This document shows positions 23,526-31,899 of a DNA stretch of 35,318 nt, in pieces. Each line of letters opens with the position of its first letter. The stretch's first letter is position 1. Both the position numbers and the translations under genes were made by a program. The DNA is taken from NCBI RefSeq assembly GCF_000821245.2, contig NZ_LN611425.1, forward strand, positions 499,589-534,906. Direction: 5' to 3'. The stretch comes from Virgibacillus senegalensis (GTDB lineage Bacteria > Bacillota > Bacilli > Bacillales > Amphibacillaceae). The notes beneath the pieces were generated by a model. It had not been told where the DNA came from and did no database searches. It saw nothing but the letters and a program-made list of their open reading frames with translations.

Positions 23526-24410
23526 ATGAACGAAAAAAAGAAACAGTACTTAAGCTCCTTGAAAAATTGGGGTCAGGAAATTGAAGAAAAAATGGGAAGC
23601 GTTAAATTAGATGAAAAGGATTCTGAAGAATGGAAAAAACAACTGATCGACTGGAAAGCCTTATTGAATACCCTTTTAGAAGAAAAGGAGGAACCTACAG
23701 ACGAAAAAATAGAGCTGGTAGAGGAGAAAAGCGTCAAACTGTTTCATCTAATAAAATATTTAATGGAAAAGCCGAGACAAAGGCCGGATGTAATACAGCC
23801 AGGACAGCACAAATTACCTGATTTACCATATCCTTATAATGCGTTGGAGCCCTATATATCCGAGCGCATCATGCGTCTTCACCATGATCGGCATCACCGA
23901 TCCTATGTAGACGGTTTGAACAAAGCGGAACAAGAACTGTACACGAAAAAGCCGGATAGTGACTTAATAAAACATTGGATGCGGCAACAGGCTTTTAATG
24001 GTTCTGGCCATTTTCTTCATTCTTTGTTTTGGGAAAACATGTCCCCACGTGGTGGCGGGAGACCCTCTGGAAGATTGCTGAGACAAATAGAACAGGATTT
24101 CGGTTCGTTTGATGCGTTCAAATCCCTTTTTTCCAAAGCGGCCGAATCGGTCGAGGGAGTCGGTTGGGCTGCACTCGTTTGGGAGCCGCGCTCAGGTCGA
24201 CTTGCCATCCAAACGATCGAAAAACATCAAATGTTCAGTTTATGGGACGTTATCCCATTGCTAGTGTTAGATGTATGGGAGCATGCATATTACCTGCAAT
24301 ATGAAAACAAACGTGCAGACTATGTGAACAATTGGTGGAATATAGTAAACTGGCAGTCTGTTTCCCGGAGATTAGAAACTGCCAGGCAATTGAATTTCCC
24401 CTTGGTGTAA
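23526..24410 (+). CDS. sodF: Superoxide dismutase (Mn/Fe type) with N-terminal extension, SodF-like
   Basis: 294 residues. A Lys/Glu-rich helical extension of about 92 residues precedes a complete Mn/Fe SOD domain. Ligands: His119 (MRLHHDRHHRSYV), His165 (SGHFLHSLFW), Asp249 and His253 (LVLDVWEHAYYLQY). Gly161 and Gln235 (EKHQMF) align with positions that favour the Mn-type second-shell glutamine, though the NQD of typical MnSODs is replaced. No signal peptide. ATG 23526 follows GGGAGGTGATTCG. B. subtilis SodF also has an extension but lies elsewhere. The 216-base upstream region has a CTTCCAG/CTGGAAG hairpin and no convincing promoter. Confidence 0.9.
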   Translation: MNEKKKQYLSSLKNWGQEIEEKMGSVKLDEKDSEEWKKQLIDWKALLNTLLEEKEEPTDEKIELVEEKSVKLFHLIKYLMEKPRQRPDVIQPGQHKLPDLPYPYNALEPYISERIMRLHHDRHHRSYVDGLNKAEQELYTKKPDSDLIKHWMRQQAFNGSGHFLHSLFWENMSPRGGGRPSGRLLRQIEQDFGSFDAFKSLFSKAAESVEGVGWAALVWEPRSGRLAIQTIEKHQMFSLWDVIPLLVLDVWEHAYYLQYENKRADYVNNWWNIVNWQSVSRRLETARQLNFPLV

Positions 24411-24417
24411 ACTTGGG

Positions 24418-24471
24418 ACCGGAACAGGCAGCGAAAATGGATAATGCACTTCGCTGGTTGTTCCGGTTTTT
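24418..24471 (+). terminator. Strong terminator after the SOD gene
   Basis: ACCGGAACA (24418-24426) pairs with TGTTCCGGT (24459-24467). In the same register CAGCGAA (24429-24435) pairs with TTCGCTG (24450-24456). Followed by TTTT. Confidence 0.9.
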
Positions 24472-24503
24472 GAATGGTTCGGATGTTTCTAATTAGCGCT
24501 TTT

Positions 24504-24533
24504 ATACATACGCCTGTCCTTCCTGCATATGAT
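24504..24533 (+). promoter_or_regulatory. Candidate sigma-E promoter of dacB-spmAB
   Basis: CATATGAT (24526-24533) agrees with the sigma-E -10 consensus CATAYAMT at 7 of 8 positions; the -35 (ATACATA) is weak. B. subtilis dacB-spmA-spmB is sigma-E dependent, which is the main support. Confidence 0.33.
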
Positions 24534-24564
24534 GGTACAAGAGAGTAGGCAGGGAGGTATAACG

Positions 24565-25671
24565 TTGAAGCGATTAATACATCTCGTTAGCGGTATTTGT
24601 TTAGTAATAGTGATCTTCCTACCTGGACAGGCAGCGGCTGCACCAGGGGTTTCAGCTGCACACGCCGTTCTGATGGAACAGTCTACAGGAAGAGTGTTGT
24701 TTGAAAAGGATGCTCATGAACCACAGCGTATAGCAAGTATTACGAAAATAATGACCGCGATAATTGCAATAGAATCGGGAGAATTGGAGGATATGGCGAC
24801 AGCCAGCAGACGTGCCGTCTATACCGAAGGCTCTTCCATTTATTTGGAAGAAGGGGAAAAAATGAAATTGAAAGACCTGGTATATGGCCTGATGTTGCGG
24901 TCTGGTAACGATTCGGCAGTTGCGATTGCCGAGAAAGTAGGAGGAAGTGTCGAAGGATTTGTCCATATGATGAATGAAAAGGCTGCATGGCTCGGTATGA
25001 CCGATACAACCTTTGAAAATCCTCATGGCCTTGATTCGGAAAATCACCGTTCCAGCGCTTATGATATGGCATTGTTGATGCGGTACGCGATGGACAATGA
25101 CATATTTAAAGAGATCACCGGCGCTAAATCCTATAAGGCAGAAACGAGGACATATGCCTGGGGAAATAAAAATAAGTTACTGACCCAGTATTATGAGTAT
25201 TGTACCGGTGGAAAAACAGGTTACACAAAAAAAGCTGGAAGAACGCTTGTTTCAACAGCCGAAAGAGACGGAATGTCCCTTATTATGGTAACCATAAACG
25301 ATCCGGATGATTGGCGGGACCATATGCGTTTGTTTGATTGGGGATTTGAAAATTATCAGATGACGGATTTACAAGAGCGGGGAGTGGAGCAATTTAATAT
25401 TCGAGGTACAAATAAAGAACTGAGCGGTTACTTCCCTGAAAACCTCCAGTATCCACTTACGCACAAAGAACAACAGCAAGTGACTAGTTCAGCTTATTTT
25501 CTGCATTCAGCTTTGGAAGCTGACAGCCAACCAGAGACAATCGGAAAGAAGGTTTTCAATGTAAATGGCAATTATTTAACGGAAATGACGATTAGGAAAA
25601 GTGATTCCGGCCATGATACAGGCCGATACGGTTTTTGGCAGCTATTTCAAAAGATGACAGGGGTCTTTTAA
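24565..25671 (+). CDS. dacB: Sporulation D-alanyl-D-alanine carboxypeptidase DacB (PBP5*)
   Basis: 368 residues from TTG 24565, six bases after AGGGAGGT. Signal peptide at residues 1-26 (MKRLIHLVSGICLVIVIFLP, then GQAAAA). The S11 peptidase active site: S58-I-T-K61, S113-G-N115, K217-T-G219. A C-terminal beta domain ends in an amphipathic anchor (FWQLFQKMTG). It removes terminal D-Ala in the spore cortex and controls cross-linking from the mother-cell side. The ATG at 24529 overlaps the putative promoter. First gene of dacB-spmA-spmB; the spmA GTG follows the stop without a gap. Confidence 0.93.
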   Translation: MKRLIHLVSGICLVIVIFLPGQAAAAPGVSAAHAVLMEQSTGRVLFEKDAHEPQRIASITKIMTAIIAIESGELEDMATASRRAVYTEGSSIYLEEGEKMKLKDLVYGLMLRSGNDSAVAIAEKVGGSVEGFVHMMNEKAAWLGMTDTTFENPHGLDSENHRSSAYDMALLMRYAMDNDIFKEITGAKSYKAETRTYAWGNKNKLLTQYYEYCTGGKTGYTKKAGRTLVSTAERDGMSLIMVTINDPDDWRDHMRLFDWGFENYQMTDLQERGVEQFNIRGTNKELSGYFPENLQYPLTHKEQQQVTSSAYFLHSALEADSQPETIGKKVFNVNGNYLTEMTIRKSDSGHDTGRYGFWQLFQKMTGVF

Positions 25672-26262
25672 GTGGTTAATTATATTTGGGCAGGAATGGC
25701 CGTTGTCGGGATTATATATGCCATGTTCAATGGAACCATGGAGGAAGTCAATAAGGCTTTATTCGAAAGTGCCGATGATGCAATTACGTTGTCAATCGGA
25801 TTGATTAGTGTGCTTGTCTTCTGGCTGGGGCTGATGAAAGTAGCCGAGGAGGCTGGCCTTCTTGCCATGCTTGCCAAGCTGTTCAAACCGGTGGTGACTC
25901 GATTGTTCCCGGAAATTCCTAAAGATCACCCGGCTATGGGATATATTTTATCCAATTTCACGGCAAATTTATTCGGTCTCGGCAATGCTGCTACACCCAT
26001 GGGTATCAAAGCGATGCAGCAGATGAAACAACTGAGCCAGACGGATGAAGCCAGCCGTTCTATGATCACTTTTCTGGCGATCAACACCTCCAGCTTGACC
26101 CTGATTCCAGCTACAGTCATTGCCATTCGTATGAAGTATGATTCAACTGCACCGACCGAAATAGTCGGTACGACGATTATCGCCACCTTGATATCATCAA
26201 CAGCGGCAATTATGATCGATAGATTATTTTACTATAGAAGGGTGAGAAAGCAGAAAAAATGA
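25672..26262 (+). CDS. spmA: Spore maturation protein A
   Basis: 196 residues, an integral membrane protein of the nucleoside-recognition (Gate) domain family with about five TM segments. The pattern FTANLFGLGNAATPMGIKAM is diagnostic of SpmA. GTG 25672 directly follows the dacB TAA; the RBS must lie in the dacB end (CAGGGG). Needed with SpmB for normal spore core dehydration and heat resistance in B. subtilis. Overlaps spmB by four bases. Confidence 0.93.
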   Translation: MVNYIWAGMAVVGIIYAMFNGTMEEVNKALFESADDAITLSIGLISVLVFWLGLMKVAEEAGLLAMLAKLFKPVVTRLFPEIPKDHPAMGYILSNFTANLFGLGNAATPMGIKAMQQMKQLSQTDEASRSMITFLAINTSSLTLIPATVIAIRMKYDSTAPTEIVGTTIIATLISSTAAIMIDRLFYYRRVRKQKK

Positions 26263-26792
26263 GTTTCGTTTCCACAATCAGCAGTTGGATGATTCCGCTC
26301 ATTGTTTTAGTTGTCCTGATTTCTGCTTCTTGGAAAAAGCTTCCTTCTTATGAACTGTTTGTGGAAGGTGGCAAAGAGGGGATTCAGATGGCCTTTTCTT
26401 TGCTTCCTTTTTTATTGGGGATGATGGTATCGATTGCGATACTGCGAGGTTCAGGGGCTTTGGATGCTTTTATTTCGTTCCTTGCACCGCTTTTGCATGT
26501 TTTTGGTGTACCACCCGATATCGTTCCTCTATCGATCATTCGGCCGATTTCAGGCACCGCAGCTCTTGGAATGACGACGGAGCTGATTCATACACACGGT
26601 CCCGACTCGTTTATTGGAAGGCTCGCTTCTACTATGCAGGGGAGTACAGATACCACATTCTATATTATTACGATTTATTTCGGGTCGGTTGGAATCCGTC
26701 GGATGGGAGATGCTTTAAAAGTTGGACTGTTGGCAGACCTAATTGGTATAATAGCTTCAATCGTTATCGTGACGATTGTTTTCTCAAACTAA
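26259..26792 (+). CDS. spmB: Spore maturation protein B
   Basis: 177 residues, membrane protein of the same Gate-domain family. Blocks VEGGKEGIQMAFSLLPFLLG, IIRPISGTAALGMTTELI and MQGSTDTTFYIITIYFGSVG identify SpmB. The ATG overlaps the spmA TGA (ATGA), so translation is coupled and the two proteins probably act as a pair. A hairpin terminator follows directly. Confidence 0.94.
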   Translation: MSFVSTISSWMIPLIVLVVLISASWKKLPSYELFVEGGKEGIQMAFSLLPFLLGMMVSIAILRGSGALDAFISFLAPLLHVFGVPPDIVPLSIIRPISGTAALGMTTELIHTHGPDSFIGRLASTMQGSTDTTFYIITIYFGSVGIRRMGDALKVGLLADLIGIIASIVIVTIVFSN

Positions 26793-26820
26793 GCGTTGAC
26801 TTTAAAGTTAACGCTCTTCT
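26792..26820 (+). terminator. Terminator of dacB-spmAB
   Basis: AGCGTTGACTTT (26792-26803) pairs with AAAGTTAACGCT (26804-26815) with one G-U. The tail CTTCTTATT is only moderately T-rich. Confidence 0.6.
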
Positions 26821-26885
26821 TATTGTCTGGTAATCGGCAATAAAACCCACAAATACAAATATTAAAAGAAGACTTGGTGATAAAA

Positions 26886-27626
26886 ATGGCTAACGAACAG
26901 GAAAGACTGCAAAAAGTAATCGCACAAAGCGGGGTTACATCCCGTAGGAAAGCAGAAAAACTTATTGAAGAAGGAAAAGTGAAGGTAAACGGTCAAGTTG
27001 TTACAACGCTTGGTACGAAAGTGTCCTCCGATGACAAGGTAGAGGTGAATGGGGTGCCGCTAGAAAAGGAAGAACCGGTCTATTATCTCCTTTACAAACC
27101 ACGAGGTGTAATTTCAAGTGTTCAGGATGATAAAAACCGAAAAGTCGTAACCGATTTTTTGCCGGAAATCGAACAGCGTGTGTTCCCGATCGGCAGGCTG
27201 GATTATGATACATCTGGTTTGCTGCTTTTGACGAATGACGGAGATTTTGCCAATTTGCTCATGCATCCAAAACATAAAATAGACAAGGTTTATGTTGCTA
27301 AGACAAAGGGGATACCTGATAAAGAAGCATTACGGCAGATGAAAAGAGGGGTCGTCTCAGAAGGAGAACGGTTAAGAGCGTCTTATGCGAAAATTTTGTC
27401 GACGGATGCAAAGAAAAATACGGCGATTGTCAAGATCGTTTTGCATGAGGGGAAAAACCGCCACATTAGACGAATGATGGAAGCTTTGCAATATCCGGTT
27501 GATAAATTGAAGCGGGAAGAATATGCATTTTTGAACCTGCATGGGTTAAATGCAGGCGAATGGCGGGAGCTGACTCCGCATGAAGTGAAGAAGCTTCGGA
27601 CACTTGCGGAAGAAAATGTTAAATAA
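26886..27626 (+). CDS. rluB: 23S rRNA pseudouridine synthase, RluB type
   Basis: 246 residues. N-terminal S4 RNA-binding domain (about 1-60: RLQKVIAQSGVTSRRKAEKL and KVKVNG), then the RsuA/RluB/E/F catalytic domain with the active-site Asp106 in PIGRLDYDTSGLLLLTNDG and the C-terminal block HEGKNRHIRRMMEALQYPV. Modifies 23S rRNA (helix 89 position in E. coli RluB). Start ATG 26886, just after GGTGAT; GTG 26874 lies upstream of the RBS. Placed between spmB and resA, as in B. subtilis (ypuL). Confidence 0.93.
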   Translation: MANEQERLQKVIAQSGVTSRRKAEKLIEEGKVKVNGQVVTTLGTKVSSDDKVEVNGVPLEKEEPVYYLLYKPRGVISSVQDDKNRKVVTDFLPEIEQRVFPIGRLDYDTSGLLLLTNDGDFANLLMHPKHKIDKVYVAKTKGIPDKEALRQMKRGVVSEGERLRASYAKILSTDAKKNTAIVKIVLHEGKNRHIRRMMEALQYPVDKLKREEYAFLNLHGLNAGEWRELTPHEVKKLRTLAEENVK

Positions 27627-27652
27627 TGTTCAAAAATCCGGCTTGCTTTTAA

Positions 27653-27661
27653 TGATATAAT
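27653..27661 (+). promoter_or_regulatory. Extended -10 promoter of resA
   Basis: TGATATAAT is a perfect extended -10 located 19 bases before the resA start. No matching -35 is present 17 bases upstream, as expected for a promoter needing an activator; ResD activates resA in B. subtilis. Confidence 0.55.
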
Positions 27662-27680
27662 GGCGTAGGGAGTGAGTACG

Positions 27681-28250
27681 TTGAGTAAAATAGAGGAAGC
27701 AAAAAAACGGAAGCAAAGAAAGAAAAACATGCGTCTTCTTTTCCGTTCCAGCATACTCCTTGTGTTGTTGGCAGCGGTGGTATTTGCGTTGGTTTCCAAT
27801 TTCACAAAGGATAAAACGGTAATAGGAGTAGGGGCAGAGGCGCCCAATTTTAAATTGGAACGCTTGAACGGCGAAGGCGGAGAAGTATCCCTTGATGATT
27901 TAAAAGGGAAAGGGGTCATGCTTAATTTTTGGGCCACTTACTGTGGACCGTGTAAAGACGAGATGCCTTATATGGAAAGCCTGTATCCGGAATATAAAGA
28001 AAAAGGTGTAGAAATCTTAGCTGTCAGTATGGATTCAAACGATTTAGTCGTAAACCGATTCGTCGATAAGTATGAGCTTAGTTTTCCGATTGTCAGAGAT
28101 AATGGGGGACAAATATTGGAATTATATGATGTCGGTGAGCTCCCGTCTACTTTATTTATCAATGCAGATGGAGAAGTTGTGGACAAGGTATCGGGTGCAT
28201 TGACACTAGATCGGTTGGAGGGGTATTTGCAAAAAATCGAACCTCAATAA
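27681..28250 (+). CDS. resA: Thiol-disulfide oxidoreductase ResA
   Basis: 189 residues. N-terminal basic segment and one TM anchor (about 18-38), then an extracytoplasmic thioredoxin fold. The active site reads NFWATYCGPCKDEMPYM, with Cys88 and Cys91 and the conserved downstream Glu94. ResA reduces the CXXCH disulfide of apocytochrome c so haem can be attached by ResBC. B. subtilis ResA, as recalled, has CEPC; here it is CGPC, closer to generic thioredoxins. I chose TTG 27681, eight bases after GGGAG; GTG 27672 overlaps the RBS. Confidence 0.93.
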   Translation: MSKIEEAKKRKQRKKNMRLLFRSSILLVLLAAVVFALVSNFTKDKTVIGVGAEAPNFKLERLNGEGGEVSLDDLKGKGVMLNFWATYCGPCKDEMPYMESLYPEYKEKGVEILAVSMDSNDLVVNRFVDKYELSFPIVRDNGGQILELYDVGELPSTLFINADGEVVDKVSGALTLDRLEGYLQKIEPQ

Positions 28251-28278
28251 CAACAGCGGAAAATTGTGAGGGATTGGA

Positions 28279-29913
28279 ATGAAACAAATAACTTGTGAAT
28301 CTTGCGGACATGTCAATCCGGAAGGAACCGTCTTGTGTGAAGCTTGCGGAAAGCCGATTGAAAAAAATCAGCATATAGATGGCAATAAACCCGGGAAACT
28401 ACTAAACATGCGTTATGAAGGCAGTGCAAGAAGGTCACAAACCTACAATAAGTCGATAATAGATAAAATATGGAATTTCTTTTCGTCGGTGAAAGTAGGA
28501 GTGACGTTAATCGTCATAACATTAATCGCTTCTGCAATCGGAACGATTTTTCCACAGGAAATGTATATTCCACCGAATGTTGACCCGGCACAGCATTATG
28601 CCGATCAATACGGAATATTGGGTAAAATCTATTATCAGCTGGGTTTACATAATTTATACAGTTCCTGGTGGTACATGATTTTGATCGCTTTGATCGGTAC
28701 GTCCATCATCATTGCCAGTATTGATCGCTATGTTCCGCTTCGCAGAGCTTTGAAGATGCAGAAACCAAAACGGCACAAAGCATTTTTGCAGAAGCAGCGA
28801 TTGTTTAGTGAGTCGGAGGACATAACCACTCAGGATATTGACCATGTGAAAAAACAGTTAAAAAAACAGCGGTATAAGCTTACGGAAGAAAACGGACATA
28901 TACTTGCTGAAAAGGGTCGCTTTTCGAGATGGGGCCCGTATGTCAATCATATCGGATTGATTGTATTTTTATTAGGTGCACTCATGCGTTTTATTCCTTT
29001 CATGTACATAGACGATTATGTTTGGGTAAGGGAAGGAGAAACAGCTGTCGTCCCGGACACAGACCAGCAGTATTATGTGGAAAATAAAGAATTCACCCTT
29101 GAAACTTACGATGAAAATGATGAAAGGTATCAGGTAGCCATTCAAAAACAAGGTGGTGCTGTACCGAGCAATTACCAGACAGATGCAGTCATTTATAAGG
29201 CTTCAGGAGAAGCTGTCGCAGGAGAAAACCCGGAATTGGAGAAGGTGAAGGAAGGCAGTATCCAAGTAAACAAACCTCTGAAGTTTGACGGATATGCACT
29301 TTACCAGTCGAGTTATCAGCTTGATGAGTTTAAATCCATGACGTTTAAAATCCATGAAACAGATGATGAAGCAGAAGAAGCCCTTGCCAGTTTTACTGTC
29401 AATTTGATGGACCCAGAGTACGAGTATGAACTGGACAATGGCTTCCGCGTGGTTATTGACCAATATTTCCCTGAATACTCCATGGACGAAGGCACACCGG
29501 TTTCTCAATCCAAGTATCCGCGAAATCCAGCATTTGTCTTTTTTGTTTATCCGCCAGGGGAAGACACGCCGGAAGTCAGCTTTGCAGGAATCGGCAGAAA
29601 TGTCGATGCATCTGGAGAAAACGATTATAAAGTTGGGTTACAAAATTTTGAAGTGCGAGATGTTACCGGTCTGACGCTTAAACGCGACTATACTCTTCCG
29701 ATTATCGCACTTGGTGGTTTGATTTTCATGATTGGTGTCATCCAGGGTATGTATTGGCAGCACCGCAGGGTATGGATTCATCCAACAGAGTCCGGAGTAA
29801 TGCTTGCAGGCCATACGAATAAAAACTGGTATGGAATAAAGCGTGAAATCGAAAAAGCAATTGAGGGAACCGAATTAAACATGGTAGAGGATCAACAGGA
29901 AATTAAGCAATAG
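28279..29913 (+). CDS. resB: Cytochrome c biogenesis protein ResB
   Basis: 544 residues (Bs ResB about 542). A short N-terminal zinc ribbon (Cys6, Cys9, Cys20, Cys23), then the family block ARRSQTYNKSIIDKIWNFFS, TM helices at about 72-90, 133-155 and 220-240, a large extracytoplasmic domain (about 245-470), and a last TM near 475-495 followed by YWQHRRVWIHP. With ResC it forms the system II haem-transport and ligation complex. Start ATG 28279 follows GAGGGATTGGA. Part of resABC. Confidence 0.95.
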   Translation: MKQITCESCGHVNPEGTVLCEACGKPIEKNQHIDGNKPGKLLNMRYEGSARRSQTYNKSIIDKIWNFFSSVKVGVTLIVITLIASAIGTIFPQEMYIPPNVDPAQHYADQYGILGKIYYQLGLHNLYSSWWYMILIALIGTSIIIASIDRYVPLRRALKMQKPKRHKAFLQKQRLFSESEDITTQDIDHVKKQLKKQRYKLTEENGHILAEKGRFSRWGPYVNHIGLIVFLLGALMRFIPFMYIDDYVWVREGETAVVPDTDQQYYVENKEFTLETYDENDERYQVAIQKQGGAVPSNYQTDAVIYKASGEAVAGENPELEKVKEGSIQVNKPLKFDGYALYQSSYQLDEFKSMTFKIHETDDEAEEALASFTVNLMDPEYEYELDNGFRVVIDQYFPEYSMDEGTPVSQSKYPRNPAFVFFVYPPGEDTPEVSFAGIGRNVDASGENDYKVGLQNFEVRDVTGLTLKRDYTLPIIALGGLIFMIGVIQGMYWQHRRVWIHPTESGVMLAGHTNKNWYGIKREIEKAIEGTELNMVEDQQEIKQ

Positions 29914-29935
29914 CGTCGTTTGTAAACAAACGGCG
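29914..29935 (+). other. Intercistronic hairpin between resB and resC
   Basis: CGTCGTTTGT (29914-29923) pairs with ACAAACGGCG (29926-29935; one G-U). It starts just after the resB stop and ends three bases before the resC RBS AAGGAGG. No U-tract, so it is not a terminator. Confidence 0.5.
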
Positions 29936-29949
29936 GAAGGAGGAGAACG

Positions 29950-31140
29950 ATGGGAGATTTGATTCAGTTAAGCAGTACACTGCTTTATGTTGCGTTTATT
30001 TTATATTTAGTGGCGACTTTTGTGTTTGCCGGCACGATAAGGGATAAACGGTCGGATAAAGGCAATGGTACGTTAGGAAAAGTGGCCATTACGATTACAA
30101 TCATCGGTTTTTTGACACAAGTAGGTTATTTTATTACCAGGTGGATTGCAAGCCAGCATGCACCGGTAAGTAATTTATTTGAATTCACCACTTTTTTTGG
30201 CATGATGCTTGTTTTAGCCTTTATCATCATTTATTTTATATACCGGTTGAACTTGCTTGGCCTATTTACATTACCTGTCGCTTTATTGATCATTGCCTAT
30301 GCAAGTATGTTCCCGCGGGATATATCCCCGCTAATTCCTTCGCTGAAAAGTCATTGGTTGTATATCCATGTTACGACAGCGGCAGCCGGTGAAGCGATAT
30401 TGGCGGTCAGCTTTGCAGCCGGACTGATTTATTTGATAAGACAAATCGACCAAACAAAGCGCAGTAAACGGACAACCTGGCTGGAAGTAGTCCTATACGC
30501 CATCTTTTCCACGTTGGGTTTTGTTATCATTTCTTCCTTATTCAGCGCTTTAAATTACAGTGCAGAATTTCAATTCCCGGTTGAGGGAGAAGAAATGTCC
30601 GTGGAGTATCAGCTTCCTGCGATTGTCGGTCCGAATGACGGAGAGTTGTTGACGGAAGGTTCTATGCAGCCTTGGTTCGATGCGCCTGGTTGGATGCATG
30701 GTGAAAATGCTGCAAGGAAGTTTAATACACTGATTTGGTCTGTACTGACTGGTGCGATACTGTATTTGTTAGCAAGATTGATTTTAAGGAGACGGATTGC
30801 GGCCGCTATTCAGCCATTGTTGAAACGGGCGAATCCTGATTTAGTGGATGAAATTTCCTACCGGGCAGTAGCAATCGGATTTCCGGTGTTCACCCTTGGT
30901 GCTTTAATTTTTGCTATGATATGGGCGCAACAGGCTTGGGATCGTTTTTGGGGTTGGGACCCTAAGGAAGTGTGGGCGCTTATCACGTGGTTCTTCTATG
31001 CGGCTTTTCTACATTTGCGGTTATCCCGCGGTTGGCACGGGGAAAAATCTGCATGGCTGGCAGTCGGAGGGTTTGCAATTATCATGTTTAACCTGGTCGC
31101 CGTCAACTTGATTATTGCTGGGCTCCACTCTTATGCGTAA
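29950..31140 (+). CDS. resC: Cytochrome c biogenesis protein ResC (CcsA type)
   Basis: 396 residues with about eight TM segments. The haem-handling WWD motif is complete: [20 protein letters not shown] (about residues 326-345), followed by conserved [14 protein letters not shown]. Further conserved His residues in [11 protein letters not shown] are candidate haem ligands. Partner of ResB in covalent haem attachment to c-type cytochromes outside the membrane. Start ATG 29950 lies after AAGGAGGAGAACG. Confidence 0.95.
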   Translation: MGDLIQLSSTLLYVAFILYLVATFVFAGTIRDKRSDKGNGTLGKVAITITIIGFLTQVGYFITRWIASQHAPVSNLFEFTTFFGMMLVLAFIIIYFIYRLNLLGLFTLPVALLIIAYASMFPRDISPLIPSLKSHWLYIHVTTAAAGEAILAVSFAAGLIYLIRQIDQTKRSKRTTWLEVVLYAIFSTLGFVIISSLFSALNYSAEFQFPVEGEEMSVEYQLPAIVGPNDGELLTEGSMQPWFDAPGWMHGENAARKFNTLIWSVLTGAILYLLARLILRRRIAAAIQPLLKRANPDLVDEISYRAVAIGFPVFTLGALIFAMIWAQQAWDRFWGWDPKEVWALITWFFYAAFLHLRLSRGWHGEKSAWLAVGGFAIIMFNLVAVNLIIAGLHSYA

Positions 31141-31182
31141 TACCGATAATGTTGGTTAGAATAAATAGGAGAGGCGGATAGT

Positions 31183-31899
31183 ATGACCAGTAAAGAAAAA
31201 GTATTGATAGTGGAAGATGAAGAAAGAATTCGACGCCTGATCAGAATGTATTTGGAAAGGGAAGACTACGAGGTGAACGAGGCGGAAGACGGTGAACACG
31301 GACTGCAGTTAGCACTGGATAATGACTACGATTTGATTTTGTTGGATATCATGCTTCCGGGAAAAGATGGGATCGAAGTTTGTAAAGATATCCGAGAGCA
31401 GAAGGATACTCCGATTATCATGCTGACAGCAAAAGGAGAAGAAGCTAACCGTGTACAAGGGTTTGAAGTAGGGACAGATGATTACATTGTTAAACCGTTC
31501 AGCCCCCGTGAAGTTGTATTACGAGTGAAAGCCTTGTTAAGGCGGTCAGCCTCGAAAACATTTTCAGCTGAAGAACATGTCAGCAGAGATGTTATCGAAT
31601 TTTCCCATTTATTTATCGATAATGATGCCCATAGGGTAAAGGCAGATGGAAAAGAGGTAAGTCTCACCCCTAAAGAATATGAGTTGCTTTATTTTCTGGC
31701 AAAGTCGCCTGATAAAGTTTTTGATCGTGAGCAGCTTTTGAAGGAAGTTTGGAAGTATGAATTCTTTGGTGATTTACGTACGGTTGATACCCATGTGAAA
31801 CGACTAAGAGAAAAGCTGAACAAGACTTCTGCTGATGCAGCAAAAATGATTGTAACCGTATGGGGTGTCGGTTATAAGTTCGAGGTTGAAGGCGACTGA
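31183..31899 (+). CDS. resD: Response regulator ResD
   Basis: 238 residues, OmpR/PhoB family. Receiver domain: acidic pair around Asp12, phospho-acceptor Asp55 (LILLDIMLPGKDG), Thr82 and Lys104 (DDYIVKPFSPRE). C-terminal winged helix from about residue 135 (SLTPKEYELLYFLAKSPDKV, then VDTHVKRLREKL and VWGVGYKF). It activates respiration, cytochrome c and anaerobic genes when phosphorylated by ResE. Its stop overlaps the resE ATG by one base. RBS AGAGGCGGATAGT. Confidence 0.96.
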   Translation: MTSKEKVLIVEDEERIRRLIRMYLEREDYEVNEAEDGEHGLQLALDNDYDLILLDIMLPGKDGIEVCKDIREQKDTPIIMLTAKGEEANRVQGFEVGTDDYIVKPFSPREVVLRVKALLRRSASKTFSAEEHVSRDVIEFSHLFIDNDAHRVKADGKEVSLTPKEYELLYFLAKSPDKVFDREQLLKEVWKYEFFGDLRTVDTHVKRLREKLNKTSADAAKMIVTVWGVGYKFEVEGD

